Made by a program: the position numbers and the translations under genes. Below the pieces are notes generated by a model. That model saw nothing but the letters and a program-made list of their open reading frames with translations, was not told where the DNA came from and made no database searches. From assembly GCF_046764005.1 (NCBI RefSeq), contig NZ_JBKOFW010000001.1, positions 770,256 through 834,255 of the forward strand: a stretch of DNA of 64,000 nt, written 5' to 3'. Source of the stretch: Oryzobacter faecalis (GTDB lineage: Bacteria; Actinomycetota; Actinomycetes; Actinomycetales; Dermatophilaceae). Positions 24,147 to 33,046 of this stretch are shown here, piece after piece (within the stretch, counting starts at the first letter, position 1; each line of letters begins with the position of its first letter).

Positions 24147-25403
24147 ATGGAGCAGTCGCCACCGCAGCGCGGTGAGGACCGGCCCTCGTGGGTGCAGCGC
24201 CTCGACCTGAGGGTCGCCGGGTGGCGCGACCGTCTCCGCCTGGCCCTCGAGGGCCCCGGCACCGAACCGGGCGGCGGCCTGCTCATGCTCAAGGCCGCCG
24301 TCGCGACCGTCCTCGCCTGGCAGCTCGCGGTCCACGTCCTCGACAGCGACAACCCCTTCTACGCACCGCTGTCGGCCCTCCTCGTGGTCGACCGCACGAT
24401 CGTGCGGTCCTTCCTCGCGAGCGCGAAGCGCGTCGCCGGGGTGGTCCTCGGGATGAGCGTGGCGTGGGTCGTCGGCTCGCAGGTCGGCGTGACGTGGTGG
24501 TCGATGGTCCCGGTCATGCTCGTCGCCACGCTCATCGGGCGGTGGAAGGCGCTGGGGGAGCACGCGATCCAGGTCCCGACGATGGTGCTGCTGTCCCTGC
24601 TGACCGTGCAGGGCACCGACACCGAGTTCACCTTCCTCACCATCGTCGAGACGGCGCTCGGCGGCGTCGTCGGGCTCGTCGTCAACGCGGTGGTCCTCGC
24701 GCCGATGCACCTGACGTGGCCCCGCCGCGAGCTGCGGGCCCTCACCGACCGACTGCGACTCCTCCTCACCGACATGGCGTCCGGGCTGCGCGACGGGTGG
24801 GACGAGGAGCGGGCCCACGGCTGGTACGACGAGGTGACCCTCATCGGACGGCGCGCACCCGAGGTGCTCGAGGTCGTCGAGACCGGGCGCGAGAGCACCC
24901 GCTGGAACCTGCGGCACCGGCTGCGTCCCGCGCGGGTCGACTGGGACGGCTACCGACACACCGTCGAGACGGTGGACCGGGCCCAGTGGCAGGTCGCCGG
25001 CATCGCGCGCACCCTCGTCGACGCCGCGGCCGGGGCGGCGTGGAACCCCCCGCCCTCGGCGGAGTGGCTCGGTCGCTACGCGGTGGTCCTGGACGAGATC
25101 GGCGCCGCCATCCACTGGTTCGGGGTGCAGACCGACGAGGGCAGGGGAGAGGTCGACACGCATGTCGACCAGGCGCTCGCGGTGCTGCGCGAGCTGAGCG
25201 AGCGGGTACGCCGCACCCCGCTCGAGGACCCGGCTGCCTGGCCGGCGTACGGCGCGCTCGTCCTCGACGCCGAGCGGCTGGCCCGCGACCTGCACGCCCG
25301 CAACGAGCACGCGTCGGTGCCCACGGACACCGGACCGCTCCGGGCCCCGATGGGGGAGGCGCTGCCGGCACCGGTCCGTCCGGAGTCGCCGCCCGACGCG
25401 TGA
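24147..25403 (+). CDS. FUSC/aromatic-acid-exporter-like membrane protein
   Basis: A 418-residue protein with an N-terminal membrane half (residues ~45-195, about six hydrophobic segments such as LKAAVATVLAWQLAVHVL and LSALLVVDRTIVRSF) and a long cytoplasmic helical half. This is the layout of FUSC/ArAE (DUF939-type) exporters of aromatic acids and other small organic anions. The substrate is unknown. ATG 24147 lies 6 nt after TAGGGT (24135-24140), a leaderless start. It follows the lipid operon but has its own promoter. Confidence 0.8.
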   Translation: MEQSPPQRGEDRPSWVQRLDLRVAGWRDRLRLALEGPGTEPGGGLLMLKAAVATVLAWQLAVHVLDSDNPFYAPLSALLVVDRTIVRSFLASAKRVAGVVLGMSVAWVVGSQVGVTWWSMVPVMLVATLIGRWKALGEHAIQVPTMVLLSLLTVQGTDTEFTFLTIVETALGGVVGLVVNAVVLAPMHLTWPRRELRALTDRLRLLLTDMASGLRDGWDEERAHGWYDEVTLIGRRAPEVLEVVETGRESTRWNLRHRLRPARVDWDGYRHTVETVDRAQWQVAGIARTLVDAAAGAAWNPPPSAEWLGRYAVVLDEIGAAIHWFGVQTDEGRGEVDTHVDQALAVLRELSERVRRTPLEDPAAWPAYGALVLDAERLARDLHARNEHASVPTDTGPLRAPMGEALPAPVRPESPPDA

Positions 25404-25461
25404 GCGGACGCGGGGGCGCGGGATCCCGGTGGGGGAACCTCGCGCGTGGTTGGGTGGGCGC

Positions 25462-26469
25462 GTGACGACGCCACTGCCGTACGCCGACCTCCCCGAGGAC
25501 GCGCAGGTCGAGGCGCTGCGACCGGTCGCCCTCGCCGCCGCCGAGGCGTTCGGTCTCGACGTGCACCGGATGGAGGTCGTCCGACACGCGTACAACACGA
25601 CGTTCGCCGTCGACGACGCGGCGGGGAGGCGGGTCGCGCTGCGCGTCGGCACGAACTCGAAGAGCACTGCAGCGCACATCGACGCCCAGCAGGCGTGGGT
25701 CCACGCGATCGGCCACGAGACGGACGTCAGCGTGCCCGACCCACTGCGGACGACGAGCGGCTCCTGGTGGGTCGCCGTCCCGTCGGAGGCGCTCCGGCGC
25801 GACGTCCTCGTCACGGGCGCGTCGTGGCTCGACGGGGCCGACGCCAAGGAGGGCGACGACTCGTGGGCCCGCCTGCTCGGCCGCGTCACCGCCGTCCTCC
25901 ACGAGCACGGCCGCTCGTGGCGGCTGCCCGAGGGGACGGTGCTCGACCGGTTCGACACCCCGCTCCTCGGTGACGCCGACGTCCTCGACGACGCCCCGGG
26001 CATCACCGCGGACGAGCACGCGGTCCTCCAGCAGGCCCGCGAGGTCACCGAGGACGCCTTCGCGCGGCTGCACGACGGGGCCACGCTGTTCCCGGTCCAC
26101 GCCGACCTCCACGCCGGCAACCTCAAGTGGCACGACGGCCGGCTCTCGGTCTTCGACTTCGACGACTGCGGGCTGGGGCTGCCCGTGCTGGACCTCGGCA
26201 TCTCCGCCTTCTACCTGCGCGACGGGCGCGACTCGACGGAGGCCGAGCTGCGCGCCGGCTACGCCGAGGTCGCCCCCCTGCCCGACGTCGACCCCGCCGA
26301 CGCCGAGGCCGTCGTCGCCGCGCGCCAGATGCTCCTCGCCAACTCGCTCCTGGAGTCCTCGACGGCCGAGCTGCGGGCGCTGGCCGACGGGTACGCGCAC
26401 ACCGCCGTGGCCCGGCTGCGGCACTGGCTCGAGACCGGCCGCTTCACCCTGGACCCGGCGCCCCTGTGA
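25462..26469 (+). CDS. Aminoglycoside-phosphotransferase-fold kinase
   Basis: A 335-residue protein kinase-like phosphotransferase (APH / homoserine kinase ThrB-like fold). The catalytic loop HADLHAGNLKWHDG and the metal-binding VFDFDDCG lie at about residues 213-236, and the N-lobe has VRHAYNTTFAVDD and RVALRVGTNSKS, where a Lys could be the ATP contact. The acceptor is unknown; homoserine, choline or another small alcohol would fit the family. GTG 25462 is favoured, but the frame is open from GTG 25429. It ends about 110 bp before thrS. Confidence 0.75.
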   Translation: MTTPLPYADLPEDAQVEALRPVALAAAEAFGLDVHRMEVVRHAYNTTFAVDDAAGRRVALRVGTNSKSTAAHIDAQQAWVHAIGHETDVSVPDPLRTTSGSWWVAVPSEALRRDVLVTGASWLDGADAKEGDDSWARLLGRVTAVLHEHGRSWRLPEGTVLDRFDTPLLGDADVLDDAPGITADEHAVLQQAREVTEDAFARLHDGATLFPVHADLHAGNLKWHDGRLSVFDFDDCGLGLPVLDLGISAFYLRDGRDSTEAELRAGYAEVAPLPDVDPADAEAVVAARQMLLANSLLESSTAELRALADGYAHTAVARLRHWLETGRFTLDPAPL

Positions 26470-26524
26470 GCGGCTGCGGCGTGCCCGGAGGGATCTCGTT
26501 CGCGGCGCCCCGAGGCGGCTCGTT

Positions 26525-26554
26525 ACGCTGGTCGGCGCGGCCGGGGTCCCGGCC
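26525..26554 (+). promoter_or_regulatory. Possible thrS promoter and leader hairpin
   Basis: TACGCT just upstream of 26530 resembles a -10 hexamer, followed by a short hairpin GGCCGG-GGTC-CCGGCC (26539-26554) in a leader of about 45 nt. No T-box specifier or antiterminator elements are visible. Confidence 0.35.
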
Positions 26555-26578
26555 ACGCCCACCCGTCACCAGGAGCGC

Positions 26579-28615
26579 ATGACCATGTCCGCCCAGATCA
26601 CCGTCCACGTCGCAGGGAGCGAGCGATCGGTGGAGCAGGGGACGACGGCGGGTGCGCTCTTCGACGGCGAGCGCGACGTCCTCGTCGCCCGGGTCGGCGG
26701 CGAGCTGCGCGACCTCGCGCACGTCCTCGCCGACGGCGACGTCGTCGAGCCGGTGACCGCGGCGGAGCAGGACGGACTCGACGTGCTGCGCCACTCGGCC
26801 GCGCACGTCCTCGCCCAGGCGGTGCAGGAGCTCGACCCGAAGGCCCGCCTCGGCATCGGCCCGCCCATCCGCGACGGCTTCTACTACGACTTCGACGTCG
26901 AGGTCCCGTTCACCCCCGAGGACCTCAAGGCCCTCGAGAAGGTGATGCAGCGCATCATCAACGAGGGGCAGACCTTCCACCGCCGCGAGGTGAGCGACGA
27001 CGACGCCCTCGCCGAGCTCGCCGACGAGCCGTACAAGTGCGAGCTCATCGGCCTCAAGGGTGGGGCGAGCGAGGACGCGGCCGAGGGAGCCTCGGTGCGG
27101 GCCCATGGAGGCGACATCGACGAGGTCGAGGGCGCCGACAGGGAGGTCGGCGGCGCGCAGCTGACGATCTACGACAACCTGCGCCGTGACGGCTCCCGCG
27201 CGTGGGGCGACCTGTGCCGCGGCCCGCACGTGCCCTCGACCAAGGTCCTCGGCAACGCCTTCAAGCTGATGCGCAGCGCCGCGGCCTACTGGCGCGGGTC
27301 CGAGAAGAACCCGCAGCTCCAGCGCGTCTACGGCACCGCCTGGCCGACCAAGGACGACCTCAAGGCCTACCTCGACCGCCTCGCCGAGGCCGAGAAGCGC
27401 GACCACCGCAAGCTCGGCGCGGAGCTCGACCTGTTCTCGTTCCCCGACGAGCTCGGGTCCGGGATGGTCGTCTTCCACCCCAAGGGCGGGGTCATCAAGC
27501 GCGAGATGGAGGACTACGTCCGCCGCCGGCACATCGAGGAGGGCTTCTCCTACGTCGGCACCCCGCACATCTCCAAGGACGGGCTGTTCCACACCTCGGG
27601 GCACCTGCCGTACTACGCCGACACGATGTTCCCGCCGATGGAGCTCGAGCACGCCGAGTACCGGCTCAAGGCCATGAACTGCCCGATGCACAACCTCATC
27701 TTCCGGTCGCGCGGGCGGTCCTACCGCGAGCTGCCGCTGCGCCTGTTCGAGTTCGGCTCGGTCTACCGGTTCGAGAAGTCCGGCGTCGTCCACGGCCTCA
27801 CGCGCGTGCGGGCGATGACCCAGGACGACTCGCACTCCTACGTCACCCCCGAGCAGGCGCCGGGCGAGATCGAGCACCTGCTGAGGTTCGTCGTCGGGCT
27901 GCTCGAGGACTTCGGCCTCGACGACTACTACTTCGAGCTGTCGACCCGCGCGACCGAGGGGGAGAGGAAGGACAAGTTCATCGGCAGCGAGGAGCAGTGG
28001 GAGGTCGCGACCTCGGTGCTGCGCGAGACCGCCGAGAAGTTCGGCGTCGCCCTCGTCGACGACCCCGGTGGCGCTGCCTTCTACGGCCCGAAGATCTCGG
28101 TTCAGGCGCGCGACGCCATCGGGCGCACCTGGCAGATGTCGACGATCCAGTACGACTTCAACCAGCCGCACCGGTTCGGGCTCGAGTACCAGGCGTCCGA
28201 CGGCTCCCGCCGCGAGCCGGTGATGATCCACTCGGCGAAGTTCGGGTCGATCGAGCGGTTCATCGGCGTCCTCGTCGAGCACTACGCCGGCGCCTTCCCT
28301 CCGTGGCTCTCGCCGGTGCAGGTCCTCGGCATCCCGGTGGCCGAGGAGTTCGCCCCCTACCTCGCCGAGGTGGGGGAGCGGCTGGGCGCGGCGGGCATCC
28401 GCTTCGAGCTCGACGAGTCCGACGACCGCTTCCCCAAGAAGATCCGCAACGCCAGCAAGGCGAAGGTGCCGTTCGTCCTCATCGCGGGCGAGGACGACCG
28501 CTCGGCGGGTGCCGTGTCCTTCCGCTACCGCGACGGCTCGCAGGAGAACGGGGTGCCCGTCGAGGACGCCGTGGCGAAGGTCGTCGAGGCCGTGCAGAGC
28601 CGCCGGCAGGTCTGA
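26579..28615 (+). CDS. thrS: Threonyl-tRNA synthetase
   Basis: Charges tRNA-Thr. The 678-residue protein has an N-terminal TGS domain (~1-65), an editing domain starting with HSAAHVLAQAVQELDP (~75-240), and a class II core with zinc ligand Cys368 in MNCPMHN, motif 2 FRYRDGSQ-like and FGSVYRFEKSGVVHGLTRVR, then a C-terminal anticodon domain (VQVLGIPVAEEF ... RFPKKIRNASKAKVPFVLIAG). AGGAG lies 5 nt before ATG 26579; ATG 26585 is a near alternative. An acidic insert of ~14 residues (AEGASVRAHGGDIDEVEGAD) in the editing region is longer than I expect. It starts the conserved thrS-HIT-pgsA block. Confidence 0.95.
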   Translation: MTMSAQITVHVAGSERSVEQGTTAGALFDGERDVLVARVGGELRDLAHVLADGDVVEPVTAAEQDGLDVLRHSAAHVLAQAVQELDPKARLGIGPPIRDGFYYDFDVEVPFTPEDLKALEKVMQRIINEGQTFHRREVSDDDALAELADEPYKCELIGLKGGASEDAAEGASVRAHGGDIDEVEGADREVGGAQLTIYDNLRRDGSRAWGDLCRGPHVPSTKVLGNAFKLMRSAAAYWRGSEKNPQLQRVYGTAWPTKDDLKAYLDRLAEAEKRDHRKLGAELDLFSFPDELGSGMVVFHPKGGVIKREMEDYVRRRHIEEGFSYVGTPHISKDGLFHTSGHLPYYADTMFPPMELEHAEYRLKAMNCPMHNLIFRSRGRSYRELPLRLFEFGSVYRFEKSGVVHGLTRVRAMTQDDSHSYVTPEQAPGEIEHLLRFVVGLLEDFGLDDYYFELSTRATEGERKDKFIGSEEQWEVATSVLRETAEKFGVALVDDPGGAAFYGPKISVQARDAIGRTWQMSTIQYDFNQPHRFGLEYQASDGSRREPVMIHSAKFGSIERFIGVLVEHYAGAFPPWLSPVQVLGIPVAEEFAPYLAEVGERLGAAGIRFELDESDDRFPKKIRNASKAKVPFVLIAGEDDRSAGAVSFRYRDGSQENGVPVEDAVAKVVEAVQSRRQV

Positions 28616-28753
28616 CGGTCTCGCGCCGTCTCGTCATCCGGGACGGATCGGGTCGTCAGGCGGGCGGTGCACGGACCACGCCCCAGCCGCCCCGCGACAC
28701 GCCGACGACACGCCGATCGCCGAAACTCGTTCCGGAAAACATCGTCAAACCCC

Positions 28754-28782
28754 TTGCGGCGCTTGCCGACCCGGACTAGAAA
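28754..28782 (+). promoter_or_regulatory. Promoter of candidate small RNA
   Basis: TTGCGG (28754-28759), exactly 17 bp, then TAGAAA (28777-28782) followed by TAT. It sits in an AT-richer island within very GC-rich DNA and is not followed by a start codon at leaderless distance. Confidence 0.5.
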
Positions 28783-28788
28783 TATCCC

Positions 28789-28967
28789 ACTCCACCACTT
28801 CGGTGGCGGAGGGATCGAGGGACAGCCGAGCACCACGTCGAGCGGGCAACCGCTCGGAGCCACCCGGTGATGAGGGTGGTAGGTGATCAATGCTCAACTC
28901 GTGAGACGCGGAGCATCACGCCGAGTCATCGTGGGGCCCCGGAGACTCATACTCCCCGGGGCCCCAC
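28789..28967 (+). ncRNA. Candidate structured small RNA of about 180 nt, no known family
   Basis: Downstream of the promoter-like element follow hairpins in series: CCACC/GGTGG (28792-28806); CGAGCGG-GCAA-CCGCTCG with a GNRA tetraloop (28839-28856); CCACCC/GGGTGG (28860-28879); ATGCTC/GAGCAT (28890-28916). It ends in a GC-rich terminator-like stem (28931-28967). I could not fit it to S-box, SAM-IV, T-box, ydaO, 6C, 6S or SRP RNA. It could be an independent RNA or a cis-acting leader of the downstream GNAT gene; the terminator makes the first more likely unless it is conditional. Confidence 0.45.
28931..28967 (+). terminator. Strong hairpin terminator of the candidate RNA
   Basis: The arms GTGGGGCCCCGGAGA (28931-28945) and TCCCCGGGGCCCCAC (28953-28967) pair in 14 of 15 positions around the loop CTCATAC, followed by ACACCTTTG. 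Confidence 0.65.
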
Positions 28968-29058
28968 ACCTTTGTGCGTACAGGTGTGGTGGTGCCGCAG
29001 GTGCGGTGGAGGGGCATACGAGCCCCCTGCGTCCGCCGCCGTGGGCCATGCTGGGGCC

Positions 29059-29526
29059 ATGGACGGCGGCGAGGGCGTGCGGGTCCGCGAGGCGGTCCCC
29101 GCCGACGCGTTCTCGGTCGGTGCGCTGCACATCCAGGACGAGCGCGAGCGGGGCGGCGTGGTCCCGCCCGGCTTCCTCGACCGGTTCGCCGACGCCTGGC
29201 TGCGCGACCGCGCCCGGCGGACCTGGCTCGTCGAGGACGCCCGCGGCCGACCGCTCGGTGCCCTCCACGGGACGCGGGTGCAGAAGCTTCCCAGCCCCCA
29301 CCGTCCGGCCGACGCCTGGTTCCACGTCAGCCTGCTCTACGTCACCGCCGACGCCCGCGGCGCCGGGCTCGGCGAGCTCCTGCTGCGCGCCCTCCTCGAC
29401 TGGGCGCGCACCGACGGCGTCACCCGGGTCCAGCTCGACGCCGTCGACGAGGCGCGCACCCTCTACGAGCGGATGGGCTTCGGCCCCCCGTCCGACCGTC
29501 TCATGGAGCTGCGCCTCGACGCCTAG
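29059..29526 (+). CDS. GNAT-family N-acetyltransferase
   Basis: A 155-residue GNAT acetyltransferase using acetyl-CoA on an unknown amine. The acetyl-CoA loop appears as VTADARGAGLGELLLRALLDWA (about residues 96-117), followed by VQLDAVDEARTLYERMGF typical of motif B. ATG 29059 is used; the frame is open further upstream but that part overlaps the candidate RNA and lacks family sequence. Its TAG stop is also the first part of the -10 hexamer TAGGGT of the next gene. Confidence 0.82.
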   Translation: MDGGEGVRVREAVPADAFSVGALHIQDERERGGVVPPGFLDRFADAWLRDRARRTWLVEDARGRPLGALHGTRVQKLPSPHRPADAWFHVSLLYVTADARGAGLGELLLRALLDWARTDGVTRVQLDAVDEARTLYERMGFGPPSDRLMELRLDA

Positions 29527-29536
29527 GGTGGGCGCC

Positions 29537-30370
29537 ATGAGCGAGCACCGTCCGTCGGGCAGGCCGTCGTCCCGGGGCGTCCTCGTCACCGGGGCCTCGC
29601 GAGGAGTGGGGGCGGCCGTGGCCGGCGCCTTCGCGGCGATGGGCGACCGCGTCGTCGTCCACCACCGGGGTGAGGCGAGCCGCGAGCGGGCGCAGACGGT
29701 CCTGGACGGGCTCGAGGGCTCCGGTCACGCCCGCGTCGCCGGGGACCTGTCCGACCCGGACGCCGTCCGGGCGCTCGCCGACGCGGCCGTCGCCGCGCTC
29801 GGGCGGGTCGACGTCCTCGTGAACAACGCCGCGATGATCGTCGCCCCCGAGACCGGCTCGGCCAGCCGTCGTGGGGACCACGCCCTCGAGGAGACGTCCT
29901 ACGAGGACTGGGTGCGCGTGTGGGAGCGGACGCTCGCGACCAACCTCCTCGGTCCGGCCAACCTCACGTGGTGCGTCGCGCGGCACATGCTCGCCACCCC
30001 TCCGGCCGAGGGCGTCCCGGTCGGGCGGATCGTCAACGTCGGGTCACGGGGCGCCTACCGCGGCGAGCCGGACATCCCGGCGTACGGCGCCAGCAAGGCC
30101 GCGCTGCACGCGTTCGGCCAGTCGATGGCCCAGCGGCTGGGCCGGCACGGCATCGCCGTGACGAGCGTCGCCCCGGGCTTCATCGCGACCGAGATGGCCG
30201 GCTACGCCCTGGACGGGCCCGGCGGAGACGCCGTGCGGGCCCAGAGCCCCTTCGGGCGCGTGGCGACGCCCGAGGAGGTCGCCGGGGCGGTCTGCGCCTT
30301 GGCGTCACCCGGGGCCGAGTGGGCCTCCGGGGCCGTCCTGGACTTCAACGGGGCGAGCCACCTGCGCTGA
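29537..30370 (+). CDS. Short-chain dehydrogenase/reductase
   Basis: A 277-residue classical SDR with the nucleotide loop VLVTGASRGVGAAVA (about residues 15-29), VNNAAMI, and the active Tyr-x-x-x-Lys in YGASKAALHAFG. PGFIATEM follows, typical of FabG-like oxidoreductases. The substrate is unknown. ATG 29537 lies 7 nt after TAGGGT (29524-29529), so it probably has its own leaderless transcript despite the 10-bp distance to the GNAT gene. It converges with the DUF305 lipoprotein gene. Confidence 0.82.
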   Translation: MSEHRPSGRPSSRGVLVTGASRGVGAAVAGAFAAMGDRVVVHHRGEASRERAQTVLDGLEGSGHARVAGDLSDPDAVRALADAAVAALGRVDVLVNNAAMIVAPETGSASRRGDHALEETSYEDWVRVWERTLATNLLGPANLTWCVARHMLATPPAEGVPVGRIVNVGSRGAYRGEPDIPAYGASKAALHAFGQSMAQRLGRHGIAVTSVAPGFIATEMAGYALDGPGGDAVRAQSPFGRVATPEEVAGAVCALASPGAEWASGAVLDFNGASHLR

Positions 30371-30391
30371 GCGGGCGCCGCGACGGGTCAC

Positions 30392-31069
30392 TCACGCGCC
30401 GGCGAGCAGGGCACGCATCCGGGCGATCTCGACGCGCTGGTCGATGTCGATGTCGCGGGCGAGCTGGGCCAGCCACGGGTGCTGGCCGCCGTCCGCACGC
30501 GTGAAGAGGTCGGCGACCATCATCGTCGCACCCTCGTGGTGCCGGATCATCGCGGTGAGGAACAGCTCGTCGAACCGGTCCCCGGTGGCTGCCGCGAGCT
30601 CGGCCAGCTGGGCGTCGGTGAGCATGCCGGGCATGAGGGCGTGCGCGTCGCCGCCGTGGCGGGCGTGGTCGTCCGGCGGGAGCGGACCCTGCTCGGCGAG
30701 CCACCGCTGGAGCAGGGCGACCTCGTCGGTCTGCGACACCCGCATCCGCTCGGCGAGGAGGGCGACGTCGCGACCCCCGCGGTCGGCGGCGAGCTCGGCC
30801 ATCCGCAGCGCCTGCTCGTGGTGGGGGACCATGTCACGGGCAAAGGCGATGTCGGAGGCGCTGGCCTCGTCCTCGGCGTTCCCCAGCGCGGCGACCTCGT
30901 CGTCGGTCAGCTCGCGGTTCGGCTGTCCCGGGGCCCCCAGCTGGACCACCGGGGCCCCGCCGCCGGAGGGCCCCGGAGCGGGCTCCTCGTCGCCGGTGCA
31001 CCCGGTGAGGAGGACGGCGAGCAGGGTGGCGACGGCACCGGCGACCGACCCCTGCATCCTGTGGCGCAC
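30392..31069 (-). CDS. DUF305 lipoprotein
   Basis: A 225-residue exported protein. The N terminus is a lipoprotein signal with lipobox LLTGC (Cys about residue 24), so it should be anchored on the outer face of the membrane. Two DUF305 half-repeats follow: FARDMVPHHEQALRMAEL and LFLTAMIRHHEGATMMVADL, each with an HH pair that could bind a metal. The family (ferritin-like four-helix) is often found with copper genes, but no copper gene is present here. GTG 31069 has GGAGG about 8 nt upstream; ATG 31057 is possible. It diverges from the LVIVD-repeat gene. Confidence 0.85.
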   Translation of the reverse strand: MRHRMQGSVAGAVATLLAVLLTGCTGDEEPAPGPSGGGAPVVQLGAPGQPNRELTDDEVAALGNAEDEASASDIAFARDMVPHHEQALRMAELAADRGGRDVALLAERMRVSQTDEVALLQRWLAEQGPLPPDDHARHGGDAHALMPGMLTDAQLAELAAATGDRFDELFLTAMIRHHEGATMMVADLFTRADGGQHPWLAQLARDIDIDQRVEIARMRALLAGA

Positions 31070-31220
31070 CGTGGTCCTCCGTGGGTCTTGACTGTGTGGC
31101 CCGGGTCACGGCAGTGTGCCATCACCGCCCTCCGAGCGCACCCACCGCGCCTGCCTCCGCCAGCACGCCGCGTCCTCCGGGGCGGAACGGTCATCCGGCC
31201 CGGAGCCCAGGAGGTCCATC

Positions 31221-33029
31221 GTGAGTCGCAGGTGCCTGTCCCGTTCCCTCGCCGCGGCGGCCGCCGTGGCCGTGGGCCTCGTCCTCCCCGTCGCCGGGGC
31301 CTCGGCCTCCGACGACCCGAGGGTCGGCCTGGCGCCCGGGTACCTGCCCGGCACGTCGGCGGCCAAGAACATCTCGCTCGTCGACAACGACCCGCGGGTT
31401 GCACCGTTCGACGCGCCACCGGGCAACTTCGGGTTCGTCAACTCCGACCTCGCGTTCACCGGTGAGCACGCCGTCGTCGGCAGCTTCAACGGCTTCCAGG
31501 TCTACGACATCAGCACGCCGACGAACCCCGTCCTCGAGTCCTCCTTCGTCTGCCCCGGCGGCCAGGGTGACGTGTCGGTGTACGGCGACCTGCTCTTCAT
31601 GTCGGTCGAGGAGACCCGCGGGCGGATCGACTGCGGCTCGCAGGGGGCGCCCGGCACGGTGAACCCCGACCGCTTCCGCGGCGTGCGGATCTTCGACATC
31701 TCCGACCTCGAGAACCCCGTCCAGCTGCCGGGCGTGCAGACCTGCCGCGGCTCGCACACGCACACGATCGTCACCGACCCCGACGACCCCGAGAACGTCT
31801 ACGTCTACAACTCCGGGACGTCGGGCGTCCGCTCGCCGCTCGAGCTCGCCGGCTGCGAGAACGCCGCGCTGACCGCCGGCCCGGTCACCAGCGGCAACCC
31901 GACGCAGTGGCGCATCGACGTCATCAAGGTCCCGCTGGCCGCGCCCCAGACCGCGGCGGTCGTCAGCCAGCCGCGGATCTTCACCGACGCCGACACCGGC
32001 GCCTTCAACGGGCTCCAGAACACGCTGCCCGGCGCGCTGCACCCGTCGGGGACCGCGTACTCGCCGCTGCCCAACACGAACACCTGCCACGACGTCACGG
32101 CCTTCCCCGCGAAGCAGCTCGTCGCCGGCGCCTGCCAGGGCAACGGCATCATCCTCGACACGAGCGACCCGGTGAACCCGGTGCGTCTCGACGCGGTGTC
32201 CGACCCGAACTTCTCGTACTGGCACTCGGCCACCTGGAACAACGACGGAACCAAGGTGATCTTCACCGACGAGTGGGGTGGCGGCACGTCCGCGCGTTGC
32301 CGGAGCACCGACCAGCCGCAGTGGGGCGCCAACGCCCTGTTCGACCTCTCGGCGTCGAACGAGCTGACCTTCCGCAGCTACGACAAGATGCCGGCCGTCC
32401 AGACCGTCAACGAGAACTGCGTCGCGCACAACATGTCGATCGTCCCCGTGCCGGGGCGCGACATCGTCGTCCAGGCCTGGTACCAGGGCGGCCTGTCCGT
32501 CGTCGACTTCAGCGACACCGCGAACCCCGTGGAGATCGCGTACTTCGACCGCGGTCCGATCAACCAGCCGTTCCCCATCCCCGACCCGACGAACCCCAAC
32601 CGGATCAACCTGGGCGGCCTGTGGTCGACCTACTGGTACAACGGCCAGGTCTACGGCAGCGAGATCGCCCGCGGCCTCGACACCTTCGGGCTGGCGACGA
32701 GCGACTGGCTGAGCGCCAACGAGCTCGCGGCGGCGCGCGAGGTGTCGCAGACGCAGTTCAACGCCCAGCACCAGGAGCAGGTCGTCTGGACGCCGAGCTT
32801 CGCCGTGGCCGGCGCCTACTTCGACCAGGCCGTTCGCTCGGGCGAGCTGGTCAAGGGGCAGCGCACGAGCACCGCCAAGCTGCTCGAGACCGCGAAGAAG
32901 CAGGTCGACGCGGGCCGGGTCGACGCCGCCCGTTCGATCCTGCTCGACGCAGCCGCCGCCCTCCCCACGACCGGGGACCGCGGCGAGCTGAGGCAGGCGC
33001 TCACCGACCTCGCGAACAGTCTCGGCTGA
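31221..33029 (+). CDS. Secreted LVIVD-repeat (beta-propeller-like) protein
   Basis: A 602-residue secreted protein. A signal peptide is clear (hydrophobic AAAAAVAVGLVLPVAGASA, cleavage about residue 32). The body contains LVIVD-type repeats such as GFQVYDISTPTNP, GVRIFDISDLENP, GIILDTSDPVNP and LSVVDFSDTANPVEIAYFD, typical of seven-bladed propellers. The last ~70 residues form an Ala-rich helical tail. Function is not known. GTG 31221 has an AGGAGG site 6 nt upstream, which rules against the longer frame from 31116. It diverges from the DUF305 lipoprotein, and both act outside the cell. A strong terminator follows. Confidence 0.85.
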   Translation: MSRRCLSRSLAAAAAVAVGLVLPVAGASASDDPRVGLAPGYLPGTSAAKNISLVDNDPRVAPFDAPPGNFGFVNSDLAFTGEHAVVGSFNGFQVYDISTPTNPVLESSFVCPGGQGDVSVYGDLLFMSVEETRGRIDCGSQGAPGTVNPDRFRGVRIFDISDLENPVQLPGVQTCRGSHTHTIVTDPDDPENVYVYNSGTSGVRSPLELAGCENAALTAGPVTSGNPTQWRIDVIKVPLAAPQTAAVVSQPRIFTDADTGAFNGLQNTLPGALHPSGTAYSPLPNTNTCHDVTAFPAKQLVAGACQGNGIILDTSDPVNPVRLDAVSDPNFSYWHSATWNNDGTKVIFTDEWGGGTSARCRSTDQPQWGANALFDLSASNELTFRSYDKMPAVQTVNENCVAHNMSIVPVPGRDIVVQAWYQGGLSVVDFSDTANPVEIAYFDRGPINQPFPIPDPTNPNRINLGGLWSTYWYNGQVYGSEIARGLDTFGLATSDWLSANELAAAREVSQTQFNAQHQEQVVWTPSFAVAGAYFDQAVRSGELVKGQRTSTAKLLETAKKQVDAGRVDAARSILLDAAAALPTTGDRGELRQALTDLANSLG

Positions 33030-33046
33030 GCCCGGGGCGACCCCGA

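Larger units (their letters stand above)
28616..29058. other. 443-bp gap between thrS and the GNAT gene
   Basis: The first ~135 bp show no gene or clear hairpin but include a small AT-richer patch near 28735-28752. From 28754 to 28967 there is a candidate promoter, several hairpins and a strong terminator-like stem, annotated separately. 28962-28995 contains a small ACACCT/AGGTGT hairpin, and 29015-29040 a GGGGC/GCCCC hairpin. Reading frames entering this gap from downstream genes lack family sequence here and are not supported as coding. Confidence 0.6.

Noticed and set aside
26525..26578. T-box riboswitch controlling thrS
   Set aside because: The leader is only about 45 nt with one small hairpin, and no specifier loop or T-box sequence is visible.
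28789..28967. SAM riboswitch (GCGGAGGGA and GGCAACC resemble S-box or SAM-IV pieces)
   Set aside because: The order and spacing of the pieces do not fit either consensus: no closing P1 stem and no GGTGC-AA-TCC segment. The downstream gene is also not a sulfur gene.
28883..29536. N-terminal extension of the SDR reading frame through the candidate RNA and GNAT gene
   Set aside because: The extension is out of frame with GNAT and lacks SDR sequence; the SDR fold and a -10 hexamer place the start at 29537.
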